A stretch of 64,000 nt of DNA from UBA1926 sp002337215 (GCA_963973795.1 CAXBAF010000001.1:186001-250000), one strand, 5' to 3'; positions 17,051 through 26,202 are shown, counted from the stretch's first letter. The notes: a model not told the origin generated them from the sequence alone. Numbers and translations: made by a program.

Positions 17051-18091
17051 ATGGCGCGTCGGCCCCATGAAAAACTCCCGTCGAGCGCCAGCGATCTCGA
17101 CGGCGTGACGAAGGCGGCGATCCTTCTGGTCGCGGTCGGTGAGGAGACCGCGTCGGGGCTCCTCAAGACGATGGAGCCCGAGTCTGTCGAGGAGCTGATG
17201 CGCGAGCTGGCGGGGCTCGGCCGGGTTCCCGACGATCTTCAGTCGCAGGTGATCGAGGAGTTCTACCACGTTTCGGTGGCGAGCCGCTTCATGAACGAGG
17301 GGAACCTCGATTTCGCGAAGCAGGTGCTGATGGGGAGTCTGGACCCCAAGCAGGCCGAGCGTGTTCTGGCGCAGATCCAGACGCAGGTGCAGAAGACGCC
17401 GTTCTCGTTCCTGCAGCGCGCGGAGAGCGAGAACCTGCTGACGTTCATCCAGGACGAGCACCCGCAGACGATCGCATTGATCCTGTGCCACCTGGCGCAC
17501 CACAAGGCGTCGGAGATCCTGGTCGGGCTGCCGCTGCCCAAACAGCTCGAGGTCATCAAGCGGATCGCGCACATGGAGCAGACGAACCCCGAGGTGATCC
17601 GGGCGGTCGAGAAGGGTCTCGAGAGTCGGTTGTCGAGCATGCTCATGCAGAACATGGAGAAGGCGGGCGGTGTGCCGACGGTCGCGGAGGTGCTCAACCT
17701 TGTGGACCGCGCGACCGAGAAGGGCATCATGGAGGGCCTGGAGAGCGACGATCCGGATCTCGTCGAAGACATCCGCCGGCTCATGTTCGTGTTCGAGGAC
17801 ATCAACCTCGTCAACGACAAGGGCATCCAGGCGGTGCTCAAGGAGGTCGAGAACGACGAGCTGTCGGTGGCGCTCAAGACCGCGAGCGAGGGGCTCAAAG
17901 AGAAGATCCTCGGCAACATGTCCGAGCGGGCGGCGTCGATGATCAAGGAAGACATGGAATTCATGGGCCCGGTCCGCGTCAGCGATGTCGAGGCGGCACA
18001 GCAGCGGATCGTCGACATCGTTCGCAGGCTCGAGGAATCGGGCGACGTGATCATCCAGGGCCGCGGCGGCGATTCGGACCTGCTGGTCTGA
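17051..18091 (+). CDS. fliG: Flagellar motor switch protein FliG
   Basis: 346 residues, full length. The N-terminal FliF-binding domain starts LDGVTKAAILLVAVGEETASGLLKTM. The middle domain has the EHPQTIALILCHL motif near 136-148, and the C-terminal torque domain contains LMFVFEDINLVNDKGIQAVLKEVENDELSVALK. That segment holds the charged residues that meet the stator MotA. The end has IKEDMEFMGPVRVSDVEAAQQRIVDIVRRLEESGDV. It is six bases after fliF. With FliM not encoded here, its usual C-ring partner has to come from elsewhere. Confidence 0.96.
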   Translation: MARRPHEKLPSSASDLDGVTKAAILLVAVGEETASGLLKTMEPESVEELMRELAGLGRVPDDLQSQVIEEFYHVSVASRFMNEGNLDFAKQVLMGSLDPKQAERVLAQIQTQVQKTPFSFLQRAESENLLTFIQDEHPQTIALILCHLAHHKASEILVGLPLPKQLEVIKRIAHMEQTNPEVIRAVEKGLESRLSSMLMQNMEKAGGVPTVAEVLNLVDRATEKGIMEGLESDDPDLVEDIRRLMFVFEDINLVNDKGIQAVLKEVENDELSVALKTASEGLKEKILGNMSERAASMIKEDMEFMGPVRVSDVEAAQQRIVDIVRRLEESGDVIIQGRGGDSDLLV

Positions 18092-18128
18092 CCCGGCGAC
18101 GACGGAGCGTGTGTAGAGGAGCCTGTCC

Positions 18129-18905
18129 GTGGCGTTGATCAAGCGTGCCGATGCAGATTCGTTCGCGCGCGAGGCGGTCGCTTTGCACCTCGGCGATCTT
18201 GAGCGCGAGGGCGAGTCGCTGATCGCCGAGGCGAAGACACGGGCCGAGGCGATCATCGCGAAGGGCCGGGCGGAACGCGACCGGCTGGTCGCCGGCGCCG
18301 CGGAGCGCGGATACGAGGCGGGGTACGCCAAGGGCCACGCCGAGGGTCTGGAGAAGGGTGCCGAGACGGGTGAAGCGAGTGCTCTTGAGGGCTCGTCGGC
18401 GGTGATCTCGTCGCTCTCCGAGCAGTGGAGCGTTGTGCTCTCAAACTTTGAGCAGCGGCGTGAATCGATGATCTCCGATTCCCGGCGAGAGATCGTCCGG
18501 CTCGCCACGGTGTTTGCCGCGAAGGTGACCCGTCGTGCGGTCGAGGTTGATCCGAGCGTGATCGAGCGCACGCTCGGGGATGTCGTCCGGCGCGTGGTGT
18601 CACCCTCGGCGTTGATCGTCACCGTCCACCCCGATGATCTCGCGGCGGCGCAGCGGCTGATGCCCGCGCTGCTCGAGAGGGTCGGCGGATCGGCGCACGG
18701 GACGATCGTCGGCGACGATTCGCTCCGGCGCGGCGGATGCATCGTGCGGACCGAGGGCGGGGGCGTGATCGACGCCGATGTCGATCGGGAGATCGACCGG
18801 ATGGTCGAGGCGTTGATCCCGGCTGAAGACGACGCTGAGCCGGACCGTCCCGCGGGTGCCGATGGCGGCGCGACGGACGGTGCTGACGATCGGGGCGGTG
18901 CGTGA
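18129..18905 (+). CDS. fliH: Flagellar export ATPase regulator FliH
   Basis: 258 residues with a GTG start. The N-terminal half is helical and rich in Ala/Glu, with a glycine-spaced stretch (ERGYEAGYAKGHAEGLEKGAETG) that is typical of the FliH GxxxG region. The C-terminal half (IVRLATVFAAKVTRRAVEVDPSVIERTLGDVVRRV, then IVTVHPDDL) matches the FliH/YscL/V-ATPase subunit E fold. FliH binds FliI as a dimer, inhibits it, and docks it on the C ring. It overlaps fliI by four bases. Confidence 0.88.
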   Translation: MALIKRADADSFAREAVALHLGDLEREGESLIAEAKTRAEAIIAKGRAERDRLVAGAAERGYEAGYAKGHAEGLEKGAETGEASALEGSSAVISSLSEQWSVVLSNFEQRRESMISDSRREIVRLATVFAAKVTRRAVEVDPSVIERTLGDVVRRVVSPSALIVTVHPDDLAAAQRLMPALLERVGGSAHGTIVGDDSLRRGGCIVRTEGGGVIDADVDREIDRMVEALIPAEDDAEPDRPAGADGGATDGADDRGGA

Positions 18906-20350
18906 GTGTGCTTGCGCCCGAGATCGAACGGCTTCACGCGTGCGAGCCGCTCGGCTTTGTCGGCCGGGTTGCGTCGGTGAGTGGGCTGAGCGTCGCGGTC
19001 AACGACCTTCCGCTGCCGGTCGGGGCGATCGTCCGGATGGGCGGCGACGCCGTCGGTGGTCCACCGGGCGATCAGGCCGGCACGCTCGGCGAGGTCGCCG
19101 GGTTCGAGGGCGGGCGGTCGATGGTGATGACCTACGGCGGGCTGGAGGGCGTCCGGCCCGGAGCGCCGGTATCGCTCGTGTCGGCGTCGCCCATCGTGGG
19201 CGTGGGCGATGGGTTGCTGGGGCGGGTCGTCAACGGGCTGGGCGAGGCGATCGACGGGAAGGGTCCGGTGCGGGATCGGGCGGGCCGGCTGCTGAACGCG
19301 CCGCCACTCGGGGCGATGGCACGTGCGCGGGTGGTCGAGCCGATCCGGACGGGGGTCCGTGCGATCGATCTGATGACACCGATGGGCAAGGGACAACGGC
19401 TCGGGATTTTCGCGGGGCCCGGCGTGGGCAAGAGCACGCTGCTGGGACAGATCGCGCGCGGGACGGACGCGGATGTGAGCGTGATCGCCCTCATCGGTGA
19501 GCGTGGACGCGAGGTTCCCGAGTTTATCCACGACGCGTTGGGCGACGCGGGGCTCGCGCGGTCGGTCGTGGTCGTCGCGACGAGCGATGAGAGCCCGCTG
19601 ATCCGGCTGCGTGCGGCGCGGTACGCGTGCGCGGCGGCCGAGCATTTCCGGGACGCCGGGCGGGACGTGCTGCTGATGATGGACTCGGTGACGCGGTTTG
19701 CGCATGCAAGGCGGCAGGTGGGCCTGAGCGTGGGCGAGCCGCCCTCGACGCGGGGGTACACCCCCAGCGTGTTCGCGGAGTTGCCCGTGCTGCTCGAACG
19801 TGCGGGAGCACTCGCGGACGATGGCGACAGCTCGGGCGCACGCCGCGGATCGATCACCGGTCTGTACACGATCCTGGTCGAGGGAGACGACATGACCGAG
19901 CCGATCGCGGACGCCGCGCGTGGCATCCTCGACGGGCACGTGATGCTCTCGCGCAAGCTTGCGCAGCGGGCACACTTCCCCGCGATCGACGTGCTCGATT
20001 CGGTGAGCCGCGTCGCGCCGGCGGTGTCAGACGGTGTGCACGCGGCGGCGACCCGGCAGGCGATGCGGATGCTCGCGGCCCATCGCGAGGTCGAGGAACT
20101 CGTCCGGATCGGCGCGTACGCGCGGGGGTCGGACCCTGAGACGGATACCGCGATCGAGATGTCCGCGGCGTTCGAGGAACTGCTGCAGCAGCCGACCGAT
20201 GAGATCGCGGCGTTCGAGGCGGCCCGTGAAAGGCTTGTCCGGCTTGCGATGGAATCGGGTGAAAAAGTGCGTACGCGGCGCGACAACGCGACGCTCTCCG
20301 GCCAGGGCGCGGGCCAGGCCGGACAGGCACGCGGTGGGGGTAGTCGCTGA
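18902..20350 (+). CDS. fliI: Flagellum-specific ATP synthase-like ATPase FliI
   Basis: 482 residues with a GTG start inside the fliH stop. F1-beta-like ATPase: Walker A GPGVGKST near 171, the GERGRE motif, Walker B VLLMMDSVTRFAHARR, and PPSTRGYTPSVFAELPVLLERAG. VEGDDMTEPIADAARGILDGHVMLSR is the family signature. FliI unfolds and releases substrates from chaperones at the export gate. The N-terminal domain (about 1-85) is the beta-barrel seen in the family. The last 40 residues are Gly/Gln-rich. It ends overlapping the ATG of fliJ by one base. Confidence 0.96.
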   Translation: MSVLAPEIERLHACEPLGFVGRVASVSGLSVAVNDLPLPVGAIVRMGGDAVGGPPGDQAGTLGEVAGFEGGRSMVMTYGGLEGVRPGAPVSLVSASPIVGVGDGLLGRVVNGLGEAIDGKGPVRDRAGRLLNAPPLGAMARARVVEPIRTGVRAIDLMTPMGKGQRLGIFAGPGVGKSTLLGQIARGTDADVSVIALIGERGREVPEFIHDALGDAGLARSVVVVATSDESPLIRLRAARYACAAAEHFRDAGRDVLLMMDSVTRFAHARRQVGLSVGEPPSTRGYTPSVFAELPVLLERAGALADDGDSSGARRGSITGLYTILVEGDDMTEPIADAARGILDGHVMLSRKLAQRAHFPAIDVLDSVSRVAPAVSDGVHAAATRQAMRMLAAHREVEELVRIGAYARGSDPETDTAIEMSAAFEELLQQPTDEIAAFEAARERLVRLAMESGEKVRTRRDNATLSGQGAGQAGQARGGGSR

Positions 20351-20895
20351 TGGCGAAGTTCGTCTTTGAGTTCGAGGCGTTGCTCCGCAAGCGTCGGCAC
20401 GAGGAACGCGAGCAGATGGGTGTTGTTGCGTTGATCGAACGGGAACGGCTCGCGCTCGAGGCCGAGATCCGCGGCTTTCAGGACACGATCATCGAAGAGA
20501 AGCAGGACCTCGCCCGCCGGCTCGCCGGGAACGACAGCAACCACGGATCATTCGAAGAACTCGGCGGTCGGCCGAGCGGTGGTGTCGATCTGCGAGCCGT
20601 CCGCATGCAGGCGAACGTGTCGCTTCGTCACATCGATCGGGCCCAGCGGGCGGTGATCCGGCTCAAGTCGGTCCACGACCGGCTCGACGCGGCTCGGCTG
20701 GAACTGATCGGCCTGACGACCAAGCGGCGTGCGATCGAGTTGCTGCGAGAGGAGCGGCACGAGGCGTGGCGACGCGCGGCGCAGAAACGTGAGCAGGCGG
20801 AACTCGATGATCTGGCTGTCCTGCGGCATGGACGCGGGGCCGGATCTGGTCGCGGGGTCGGCGAGGCGGCCGGCCGGAAGGAGCATGGCGGATGA
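20350..20895 (+). CDS. fliJ: FliJ-like flagellar export protein
   Basis: 181 residues, almost wholly charged coiled coil, starting MAKFVFEFEALLRKRRHEEREQMG. The N-terminal F-x-F-x-x-L-L-x-x-R-x-x-x-E pattern and the long antiparallel helical hairpin fit FliJ. FliJ is the central stalk that links FliI to FlhA and escorts chaperones. Position directly after fliI supports this. Sequence identity in the family is always low, so the call leans on context. Confidence 0.8.
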   Translation: MAKFVFEFEALLRKRRHEEREQMGVVALIERERLALEAEIRGFQDTIIEEKQDLARRLAGNDSNHGSFEELGGRPSGGVDLRAVRMQANVSLRHIDRAQRAVIRLKSVHDRLDAARLELIGLTTKRRAIELLREERHEAWRRAAQKREQAELDDLAVLRHGRGAGSGRGVGEAAGRKEHGG

Positions 20896-21572
20896 AGGCG
20901 GCCTGGAATGTGATCACGCTGATCGCGCTGGCGAACATGATCGCGATCGTCGGGTTCGTCTGGTGGCTCCACTTCTCGGGTCGGCTGGATATGGACCGCG
21001 TCGAGTCCGTCCGCGCCATGCTCAGCGAGACGATCGTTGAGCAGAATTCCCGCGAACTCGAAGCCGCGGCACAGGCGGAGCAAGCGTCGATCGACGCGGC
21101 CGAGATCGAGCGGCTGTCGGGCCCGCCCGTCTCGGCGCAGGATGCGCTGGCGCTGCGCATGGCGACCTCCGAGATCGATCTTCAGAGGCTCCAGCGTCTG
21201 CGGGGCGAGGTGGATGACCTTAAGGCGACGCTCGCGCGGGAACGCAGGATCTTCGATCGGGATCGTGCGGCGTTCGAGGCCGACAGAACCGAGTTCGAGG
21301 AGATGCGCGAAGAGATCGCGGAGATCGAGGGCGATGCGCAGTTCGCCAAGTCGGTCGAGGTACTGGATACACTGAAGTCGGCGGAGGCGATGGAGGTCTT
21401 GGCGGAGCTCTACGCGACCGATCCGGTGCAGGTCGTGACCTACCTGGACGCGATGGACTCGCGGGCCCGGGCGAATGTGATCCGGGAGTTCAACAAGGAC
21501 GGGCAAACTGATATGGCAGCGGGTTTGCTAGAAGCCCTCCGCCTGCACGGCTTGGAGGCCGGGGGGCAATGA
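20892..21572 (+). CDS. MotE-like protein (MgtE-N domain, stator/export accessory)
   Basis: 226 residues. One N-terminal membrane helix (VITLIALANMIAIVGFVWWL) is followed by a long coiled coil (about 40-155). The C-terminal domain SVEVLDTLKSAEAMEVLAELYATDPVQVVTYLDAMDSRARANVIREF resembles the MgtE intracellular domain, a hallmark of MotE. MotE is a periplasmic chaperone for MotC in Rhizobiales; similar proteins are encoded between fliJ and fliK in many bacteria. Overlap with fliJ by ATGA indicates coupling. Function here is inferred from architecture and place. Confidence 0.75.
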   Translation: MKAAWNVITLIALANMIAIVGFVWWLHFSGRLDMDRVESVRAMLSETIVEQNSRELEAAAQAEQASIDAAEIERLSGPPVSAQDALALRMATSEIDLQRLQRLRGEVDDLKATLARERRIFDRDRAAFEADRTEFEEMREEIAEIEGDAQFAKSVEVLDTLKSAEAMEVLAELYATDPVQVVTYLDAMDSRARANVIREFNKDGQTDMAAGLLEALRLHGLEAGGQ

Positions 21573-21584
21573 GGGTGATCACCG

Positions 21585-22874
21585 TTGCGCATCGATCCGC
21601 AGATCCCGACGAGCGAGCCGGCAAGGCCTGCGCCCTGGGCGGCGTCTGCGCAGAGCGAGGGGTACGCGGCGTTGCTGGGTTTGCTGGGATCGGCGAACGC
21701 CGGCAGGGATGAGGTTCGCCCCGAGGGATTGGACTCAGCGGTCCGCCGAGAGATGAGCGATCCGCTCGGGCTCGCGACCCGTCAGGCGGCGGTCACGCCG
21801 GGCGCGTCGCCGTTGCTGGCCGGGCGTTTCGATGTGAAGGACGCCGCCCTCGAATCGCCTGCGGGCGAGTCTCCGGGCAGAACGCGGCACGGTTCGACAA
21901 CCGGCGGCCTCGCGGAAGGCCGCGCGTCGGCTGCAACGACGGAGCGGCGTGAAGGCTCGTCGGCCGGCGGCACCGGAACTCAGACAAACAAGGGCGATAC
22001 CGGGCTCAACCAGTCGAGCGGCGGGTCGGGGCCAGCGGGTCAAGGGGCATCCCAGACCGGGCTTGTGGCGCCCGTGCAGGGTCAGGCCGGCGGCTCGGCA
22101 GCCGGGAATCTCGGTGCGGGCGGCGGGACCGGTGGTGGGGTCAGCGCGGTGAGCGCGGCCGGCGGCGGTGCGGGCACGGCATCGGGGCAGACCGCATCGG
22201 GACAATCCGCATCGCTCCCCGTCGTGAGTTCGATCGCCTCGGCTCAGCGCGGGCCGGACGCGCAGGACGCGAAGGCATTCAAGACCGCGACGCCGCAACC
22301 ATTGCGCAGCGAGCAGGCCGAGATTGCGCCGCAGATCGCCAAGGGTCTCGCATCGCTCGTGCTCAAGGACGGCGGGCAGGCGCAGATCCAGCTCCGCCCC
22401 GAGGCTCTTGGGCGTGTGGATGTTGATCTCGCGGTGAAGGACGGGGTTGTGCGCGCGACGCTGTCGGCGGAGAACGAATCGGCACGCGAGTTGCTGTTTG
22501 AAAACTTGGACCGATTGCGATCGCTGCTGGAGCAGCGCGGCCTTCGGGTTGAATCGCTCGAGGTCTCGAACGCGGCGGATGCGCAGGATGCGACCACCGA
22601 CGCGGACGAACGACGCGGGGGCCGATGGACATCGGCGCAGGACGAACCCCGCGGCACCGGCACGGAGGCCGGGCACGATCGGAACCCGCCTGGAGACGGC
22701 GGGCACGACGACAGGGCTCGGGGCGGAGTCCCCTGGCGTTCCGCGGAGCGGAGCGGTGCCCATACGCGAGCACGATCGGCGGAGTCCGAGACGTTGCAAA
22801 GACAGACGGACGGCGTTGCGGCGACCCGGTGGGAGCCGGGCGTGATGGCGGTGCGTCTGGACACAGTGGCCTGA
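21585..22874 (+). CDS. fliK: Flagellar hook-length control protein FliK
   Basis: 429 residues with a TTG start. The first 245 residues are low-complexity Gly/Ala/Ser/Gln, as expected of the FliK molecular ruler. The C-terminal domain (about 250-330) carries the conserved core ASLVLKDGGQAQIQLRPEALGRVDVDLAVKDGVVRATLSAENESARELLFENLDRLRSLLEQRGLRV in continuous register, matching the L-x-P-x-x-L-G-x-V-x-V signature. That domain switches FlhB specificity when the hook is complete. The last 90 residues are Arg/Gly-rich and variable. It is followed by flgD and flgE, the hook genes it controls. Confidence 0.88.
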   Translation: MRIDPQIPTSEPARPAPWAASAQSEGYAALLGLLGSANAGRDEVRPEGLDSAVRREMSDPLGLATRQAAVTPGASPLLAGRFDVKDAALESPAGESPGRTRHGSTTGGLAEGRASAATTERREGSSAGGTGTQTNKGDTGLNQSSGGSGPAGQGASQTGLVAPVQGQAGGSAAGNLGAGGGTGGGVSAVSAAGGGAGTASGQTASGQSASLPVVSSIASAQRGPDAQDAKAFKTATPQPLRSEQAEIAPQIAKGLASLVLKDGGQAQIQLRPEALGRVDVDLAVKDGVVRATLSAENESARELLFENLDRLRSLLEQRGLRVESLEVSNAADAQDATTDADERRGGRWTSAQDEPRGTGTEAGHDRNPPGDGGHDDRARGGVPWRSAERSGAHTRARSAESETLQRQTDGVAATRWEPGVMAVRLDTVA

Positions 22875-22964
22875 CGATCGATTGGATCGCGGGTGGTCAC
22901 GCATGACGAGCGGCGGTGGCGCGGCGGGTATTGCTGCGCAGGACCGTTGCAGGAGAACGGAATT

Positions 22965-23474
22965 ATGAGCGCGATCGGTACGTCGGCTTCGCTGACAGAG
23001 TCAGTGGTGCGCGAACCCAGCCGGGGATTCGCCGAGGTCAGTTCTGAGGACTTCATGAGCATGATCCTCAGCGAGCTGACCAACCAAGACCCGATGGAGC
23101 CCAACGACACCGAGGCGCTGCTCAATCAGATCTCGACGCTGCGGAACATCGAGTCCGATGAGAAGATGCTCGACTCGCTCGAGGGCATGGTGGACTCGAA
23201 CGAGTTCGCCAGCGCGGCGAACCTGATCGGAACGCTCATCAGCGGCATCAGCGAGACGAACCAACGGGTCGCCGACGTTGTGCTGAGCGTGAGCAATACC
23301 GACGAGGGCCCGGTGCTGAACCTCTTCGATGGCTCGCGTGTCGCGTTCGAGAACGTGGACGAGATTGTCGCGCCGCTCACACTCGATGAGCAGGGCGACG
23401 ATGAGGACGCGCCCGATGATGACACGGGCAACGGCGATGACGGCGACGACAGCAGCGGGGGGACCGACGGATGA
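22965..23474 (+). CDS. flgD: Hook-capping protein FlgD
   Basis: 169 residues. The diagnostic block is FMSMILSELTNQDPMEPNDTEALLNQISTLRNIES in register near residues 26-60, the FlgD N-terminal export and assembly region. The body continues with IGTLISGISETNQRVADVVLSV. The C-terminal 35 residues are Asp/Gly-rich. The C-terminal FnIII/tudor domains of long FlgD proteins are reduced or missing, as in other short FlgD homologues. The ATG at 22965 has AGGAG a few bases upstream. It overlaps the next gene by ATGA. Confidence 0.88.
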   Translation: MSAIGTSASLTESVVREPSRGFAEVSSEDFMSMILSELTNQDPMEPNDTEALLNQISTLRNIESDEKMLDSLEGMVDSNEFASAANLIGTLISGISETNQRVADVVLSVSNTDEGPVLNLFDGSRVAFENVDEIVAPLTLDEQGDDEDAPDDDTGNGDDGDDSSGGTDG

Positions 23475-23944
23475 CGCCTGCCGCCGGATCGCTGCTGGGG
23501 CTGCTGGGGTCGGGGGTGAACCTCCTGGCCCGCGCGGTGAATCCGCAGCAATCGATCGAGGGCGCGAGCTTCGACGATCTGTTGGCGCAGGCGAGGTCGG
23601 GGACCCTCCGAGCAGGGCAGCCGATCCGGTTGGGGTCCGATTCGTCGGTCGAACTGACGCCTGACCAACTCGAGCGGCTCGGCGAGGCGGCGGCGACGCT
23701 GGAAAAGGCGGGCGCGAACCGGGCGGTGATCCTGCTCGACGGGATGGCGATCGAGTACGACGTGATGAGCCGAACGGTGATGGGCGAGGTGGACCTCGAT
23801 TCCCCGGAGGCAACGACGGGGATCGACGCGTTTGTGCGCGCCCCGGCGAATGCCGGGGAGGGCGCGGTGCTGACATCGCCGGCGTTCCCGGCACCGGAGA
23901 ACCTGTCTTTGCTGCGGGCGTTGGGCCGAACCGACGCCGCGTAG
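23471..23944 (+). CDS. Flagellar operon protein (TIGR02530-like)
   Basis: 157 residues, between flgD and flgE, the exact place of the TIGR02530 flagellar operon protein in Firmicutes and spirochaetes. Matching features are SFDDLLAQ, then ELTPDQLERLGEAAATLEKAGANRAVILLDGMAIEYDVMSRTVMGEVD split over residues 55-105. The family pattern is L-x-x-A-x-x-x-A-x-x-K-G followed by a strand, D-x-x-A-x-x-V-x-V-x-x-R-T-V. Its molecular role is not established in the literature I know. It is coupled to flgD by a four-base overlap. Confidence 0.7.
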   Translation: MTPAAGSLLGLLGSGVNLLARAVNPQQSIEGASFDDLLAQARSGTLRAGQPIRLGSDSSVELTPDQLERLGEAAATLEKAGANRAVILLDGMAIEYDVMSRTVMGEVDLDSPEATTGIDAFVRAPANAGEGAVLTSPAFPAPENLSLLRALGRTDAA

Positions 23945-23981
23945 GCGGGGTCTGGGAACGGCTGCCGCGGGTGATGGGGCG

Positions 23982-24006
23982 GCGGGCTTTGCCCGCGTGG
24001 AGGGTG
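23982..24006 (+). promoter_or_regulatory. Hairpin and ribosome site ahead of flgE
   Basis: GCGGGC-TTT-GCCCGC (23982-23996) forms a six-pair hairpin that ends three bases before the GGAGGG ribosome site (23999-24004) of flgE. It could modulate hook-protein translation; such short G/C hairpins are also common filler in GC-rich planctomycete genomes. Confidence 0.35.
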
Positions 24007-24010
24007 ACGG

Positions 24011-25732
24011 ATGGCTTCGACAACGGCGTTCTACACGGGGCTGAGCGGGCTGAGCGTGCACGCGCGTCGGCTCGACGTGATCGGCAACAACATCGCGAAC
24101 GTCAACACGACGGCGTACAAGAGCACCAGGCTCGAACTCCAGAACAACTACCCGCGCACGATCAACCCCGGGACCGAACCCCAGCAGTTCACCGGGGGCA
24201 CGAATCCCTATCAGATCGGGCTCGGCGTGGGCATCGCGGGGACGACGCAGAACTTCTCGGTCGGGTCGATCTCGCCGACGGGCGACCCGCGCGACCTCGC
24301 GCTCGAGGGGGACGGGTTCTTCATCGTGCGGCGCGGCGACGAGTCCTTCTACACGCGGAACGGCGCGTTCCGACAGGACGCGAACGAGGATCTGGTGACG
24401 ATCAACGGCGAGAAGGTCCTCGGGTACGGTGTCGACGCTGATTACAACGTCATCGATGGGGCGCTCCAGGAGATCAACATCCCGGTCGGCCGACTGCAGA
24501 TCGCCGAGCCCACGACGCTCGTGAACTTCGCGGGCAACCTGAACGCGGGCGGGGACGTCGCGGGGGCGGGGAGCATCACAAACCTGCTCGCGCCGGGCGC
24601 GACGGGGTTCCGCACGCTGGGCAACGCGATCGCGTCGGCGACGACGGCGCTGACGGACCTCGCCGACCCGACGACCGGCGGCGCGCTCTTCGGCGCGGGT
24701 GAGACGATCCGCATGGACGGGGCGACTCGCGGCGGGACGCGGATCCCCCAGGCAGACTTCGCGGTCGGTGCCGGGACCACCGTTGGTGATCTGCTCGCGT
24801 TCCTCAACAGCGAACTCGGGATTCACAGCCAGACGGTCCCGAACCCCGACGGCACGCTCCCAGGCGCGGCGATCGACGCGGACGGCGTCATCTCCATCAA
24901 CGGCAACACCGGATCGACGTCGACGATCGCGCTCGACTCGGCGGACCTGAAAAGGCTCGACGCGGACGGCATACTCGTGGGGCTCCCGTTCGCGACCGCG
25001 AACGTGCGCCCGTCTTCGGGCGAGGCGGACCGGACGACGACGGTGGTCTACGACTCGCTCGGCAACGAGGTCGAGGTCACGATCGCGTTCACGCTCGTGA
25101 GCAAAAACACGAGCGGGACAACCTGGCGCTACGACTTGTTCAGCCCCGATAACGGAGACTCGGGGGAGTTCCTCGGGACCGGCGAGGTCTCGTTCGATTC
25201 GCTCGGCGCGCTCACCGCCAACGACCCGATCCCGGTGTCGGTCAGCCGGGCGGGCACCGGGGCGGCCTCGCCGCTGTCGTTTAATATGCAGCTCTCGAGC
25301 TCGAACGGGCGGATGACGGCGCTGACCGATGCGCCGAGCCAGTTCGCGCCTGTTTTCCGGGACGGGGTGCCGACCGGGACGCTCGAACAGTTCGGCGTCG
25401 ATCGGGACGGGACGATCATCGGCGCGTTCTCCAACGGTGCGACCCGGACGCTGGGGCGGGTCGCGGTCGCCCGGTTCATCAACAACAACGGGCTGCTCGA
25501 GGAGGGGGACGCGCTCTACCGCGTCGGCGCCAACAGCGGCGAGCCGATCGTGACGGCTCCCGGTGAACAGGCGGCGGGGCTGGTCGCGAGCGGCGCGCTG
25601 GAGCTCTCGAACGTCGATCTGGGCCAAGAGTTCATCGACCTGATTCTGACAAGCACGGGCTACTCGGCCTCGTCTCGGATCATCCAGACGACCGATGAAC
25701 TCATGCAGCAGTTGCTCGTGATCGGGCGGTGA
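24011..25732 (+). CDS. flgE: Flagellar hook protein FlgE
   Basis: 573 residues. N-terminal axial motif is TAFYTGLSGLSVHARRLDVIGNNIANVNTTAYKSTR, followed by the FlgE/F/G core GDPRDLALEGDGFFIVRRGDESFYTRNGAF near 95-125. The D2/D3 outer domains fill the middle (about 150-460). The C-terminal helix region has LELSNVDLGQEFIDLILTSTGYSASSRIIQTTDELMQQLLVI, the standard end. It is longer than the 400-residue enterobacterial hook protein through outer-domain expansion, common in other phyla. The product polymerises into the hook under FlgD and FliK control. Confidence 0.94.
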   Translation: MASTTAFYTGLSGLSVHARRLDVIGNNIANVNTTAYKSTRLELQNNYPRTINPGTEPQQFTGGTNPYQIGLGVGIAGTTQNFSVGSISPTGDPRDLALEGDGFFIVRRGDESFYTRNGAFRQDANEDLVTINGEKVLGYGVDADYNVIDGALQEINIPVGRLQIAEPTTLVNFAGNLNAGGDVAGAGSITNLLAPGATGFRTLGNAIASATTALTDLADPTTGGALFGAGETIRMDGATRGGTRIPQADFAVGAGTTVGDLLAFLNSELGIHSQTVPNPDGTLPGAAIDADGVISINGNTGSTSTIALDSADLKRLDADGILVGLPFATANVRPSSGEADRTTTVVYDSLGNEVEVTIAFTLVSKNTSGTTWRYDLFSPDNGDSGEFLGTGEVSFDSLGALTANDPIPVSVSRAGTGAASPLSFNMQLSSSNGRMTALTDAPSQFAPVFRDGVPTGTLEQFGVDRDGTIIGAFSNGATRTLGRVAVARFINNNGLLEEGDALYRVGANSGEPIVTAPGEQAAGLVASGALELSNVDLGQEFIDLILTSTGYSASSRIIQTTDELMQQLLVIGR

Positions 25733-25763
25733 TTGAGGCAGAGACCCCGGAGGCGATTCAGCA

Positions 25764-25961
25764 ATGATCTGCGTGACGAGGCTCAACGGTGATCGGTTCG
25801 TGCTCAACGCGGAGCTCATCCGCACCGTTGAGGAGAACCCAGACACGATCATCACGCTCGTCAACGGGGATCACATCATCGTCCGAGAAAACATGGACGA
25901 GGTCATCCGGCGGGCGATCGAATACGGCCGGTGCCTGCGGCGGATGATGCCTGCCAGTTAA
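25764..25961 (+). CDS. flbD: FlbD/SwrD-family flagellar protein
   Basis: 65 residues. It matches the FlbD (SwrD) family over its length: VTRLNGDRFVLNAELIRTVEENPDTIITLVNGDHIIVRENMDEVIRRAIEY. In Bacillus the SwrD homologue raises motor torque through MotA/MotB. Here it sits directly before motA and motB, which agrees with that role. The name is shared with an unrelated Caulobacter regulator; this is the small family. Confidence 0.88.
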   Translation: MICVTRLNGDRFVLNAELIRTVEENPDTIITLVNGDHIIVRENMDEVIRRAIEYGRCLRRMMPAS

Positions 25962-25994
25962 CACGGTCCCGAGCTCGACGAGGAAGTACGCCCC

Positions 25995-26042
25995 GAACTG
26001 ACCTCCGAACTGACCTCCGAACTGACCTCCGGACTGACCCCA
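25995..26042. repeat. 12-bp tandem repeat between flbD and motA
   Basis: Three perfect head-to-tail copies of GAACTGACCTCC (25995-26030) and a fourth diverged copy (26031-26042), followed by another GAACTGG. It lies in the 241-bp non-coding gap between flbD and motA. The unit length is a multiple of three, and the minus strand reads Gly-Gly-Gln-Phe repeats, but no supported gene covers it there. Confidence 0.75.
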
Positions 26043-26202
26043 GAACTGGGCGGCGACCGGCTCGACCCACACAAACTGTTGGTCTGTAGCGGTGGGCCGT
26101 GCGGCGGATTGCAGACGGAGCATGCGCCCGATCAAGTGATGTCCCCGCCCGGTCGATCCTCCATCCGAGAACGGATCGCGCTTCTGTCGCGGAGGATGAC
26201 GC

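Noticed and set aside
15257..19975. A 1572-codon open frame on the minus strand opposite fliF-fliI
   Set aside because: It lies antisense to four confidently identified flagellar genes, has an Arg/His-rich composition typical of GC-rich shadow frames, and shows no domain.
22700..22800. Another copy of the purB-type palindrome in the 3' part of fliK
   Set aside because: The GAGTCCCC and GCGGAGCGG strings look similar, but no matching stem with a GNRA loop can be drawn.
23126..25864. A 912-codon minus-strand frame opposite flgD-flgE
   Set aside because: Shadow frame caused by third-position G/C bias; the plus strand encodes clear FlgD and FlgE.
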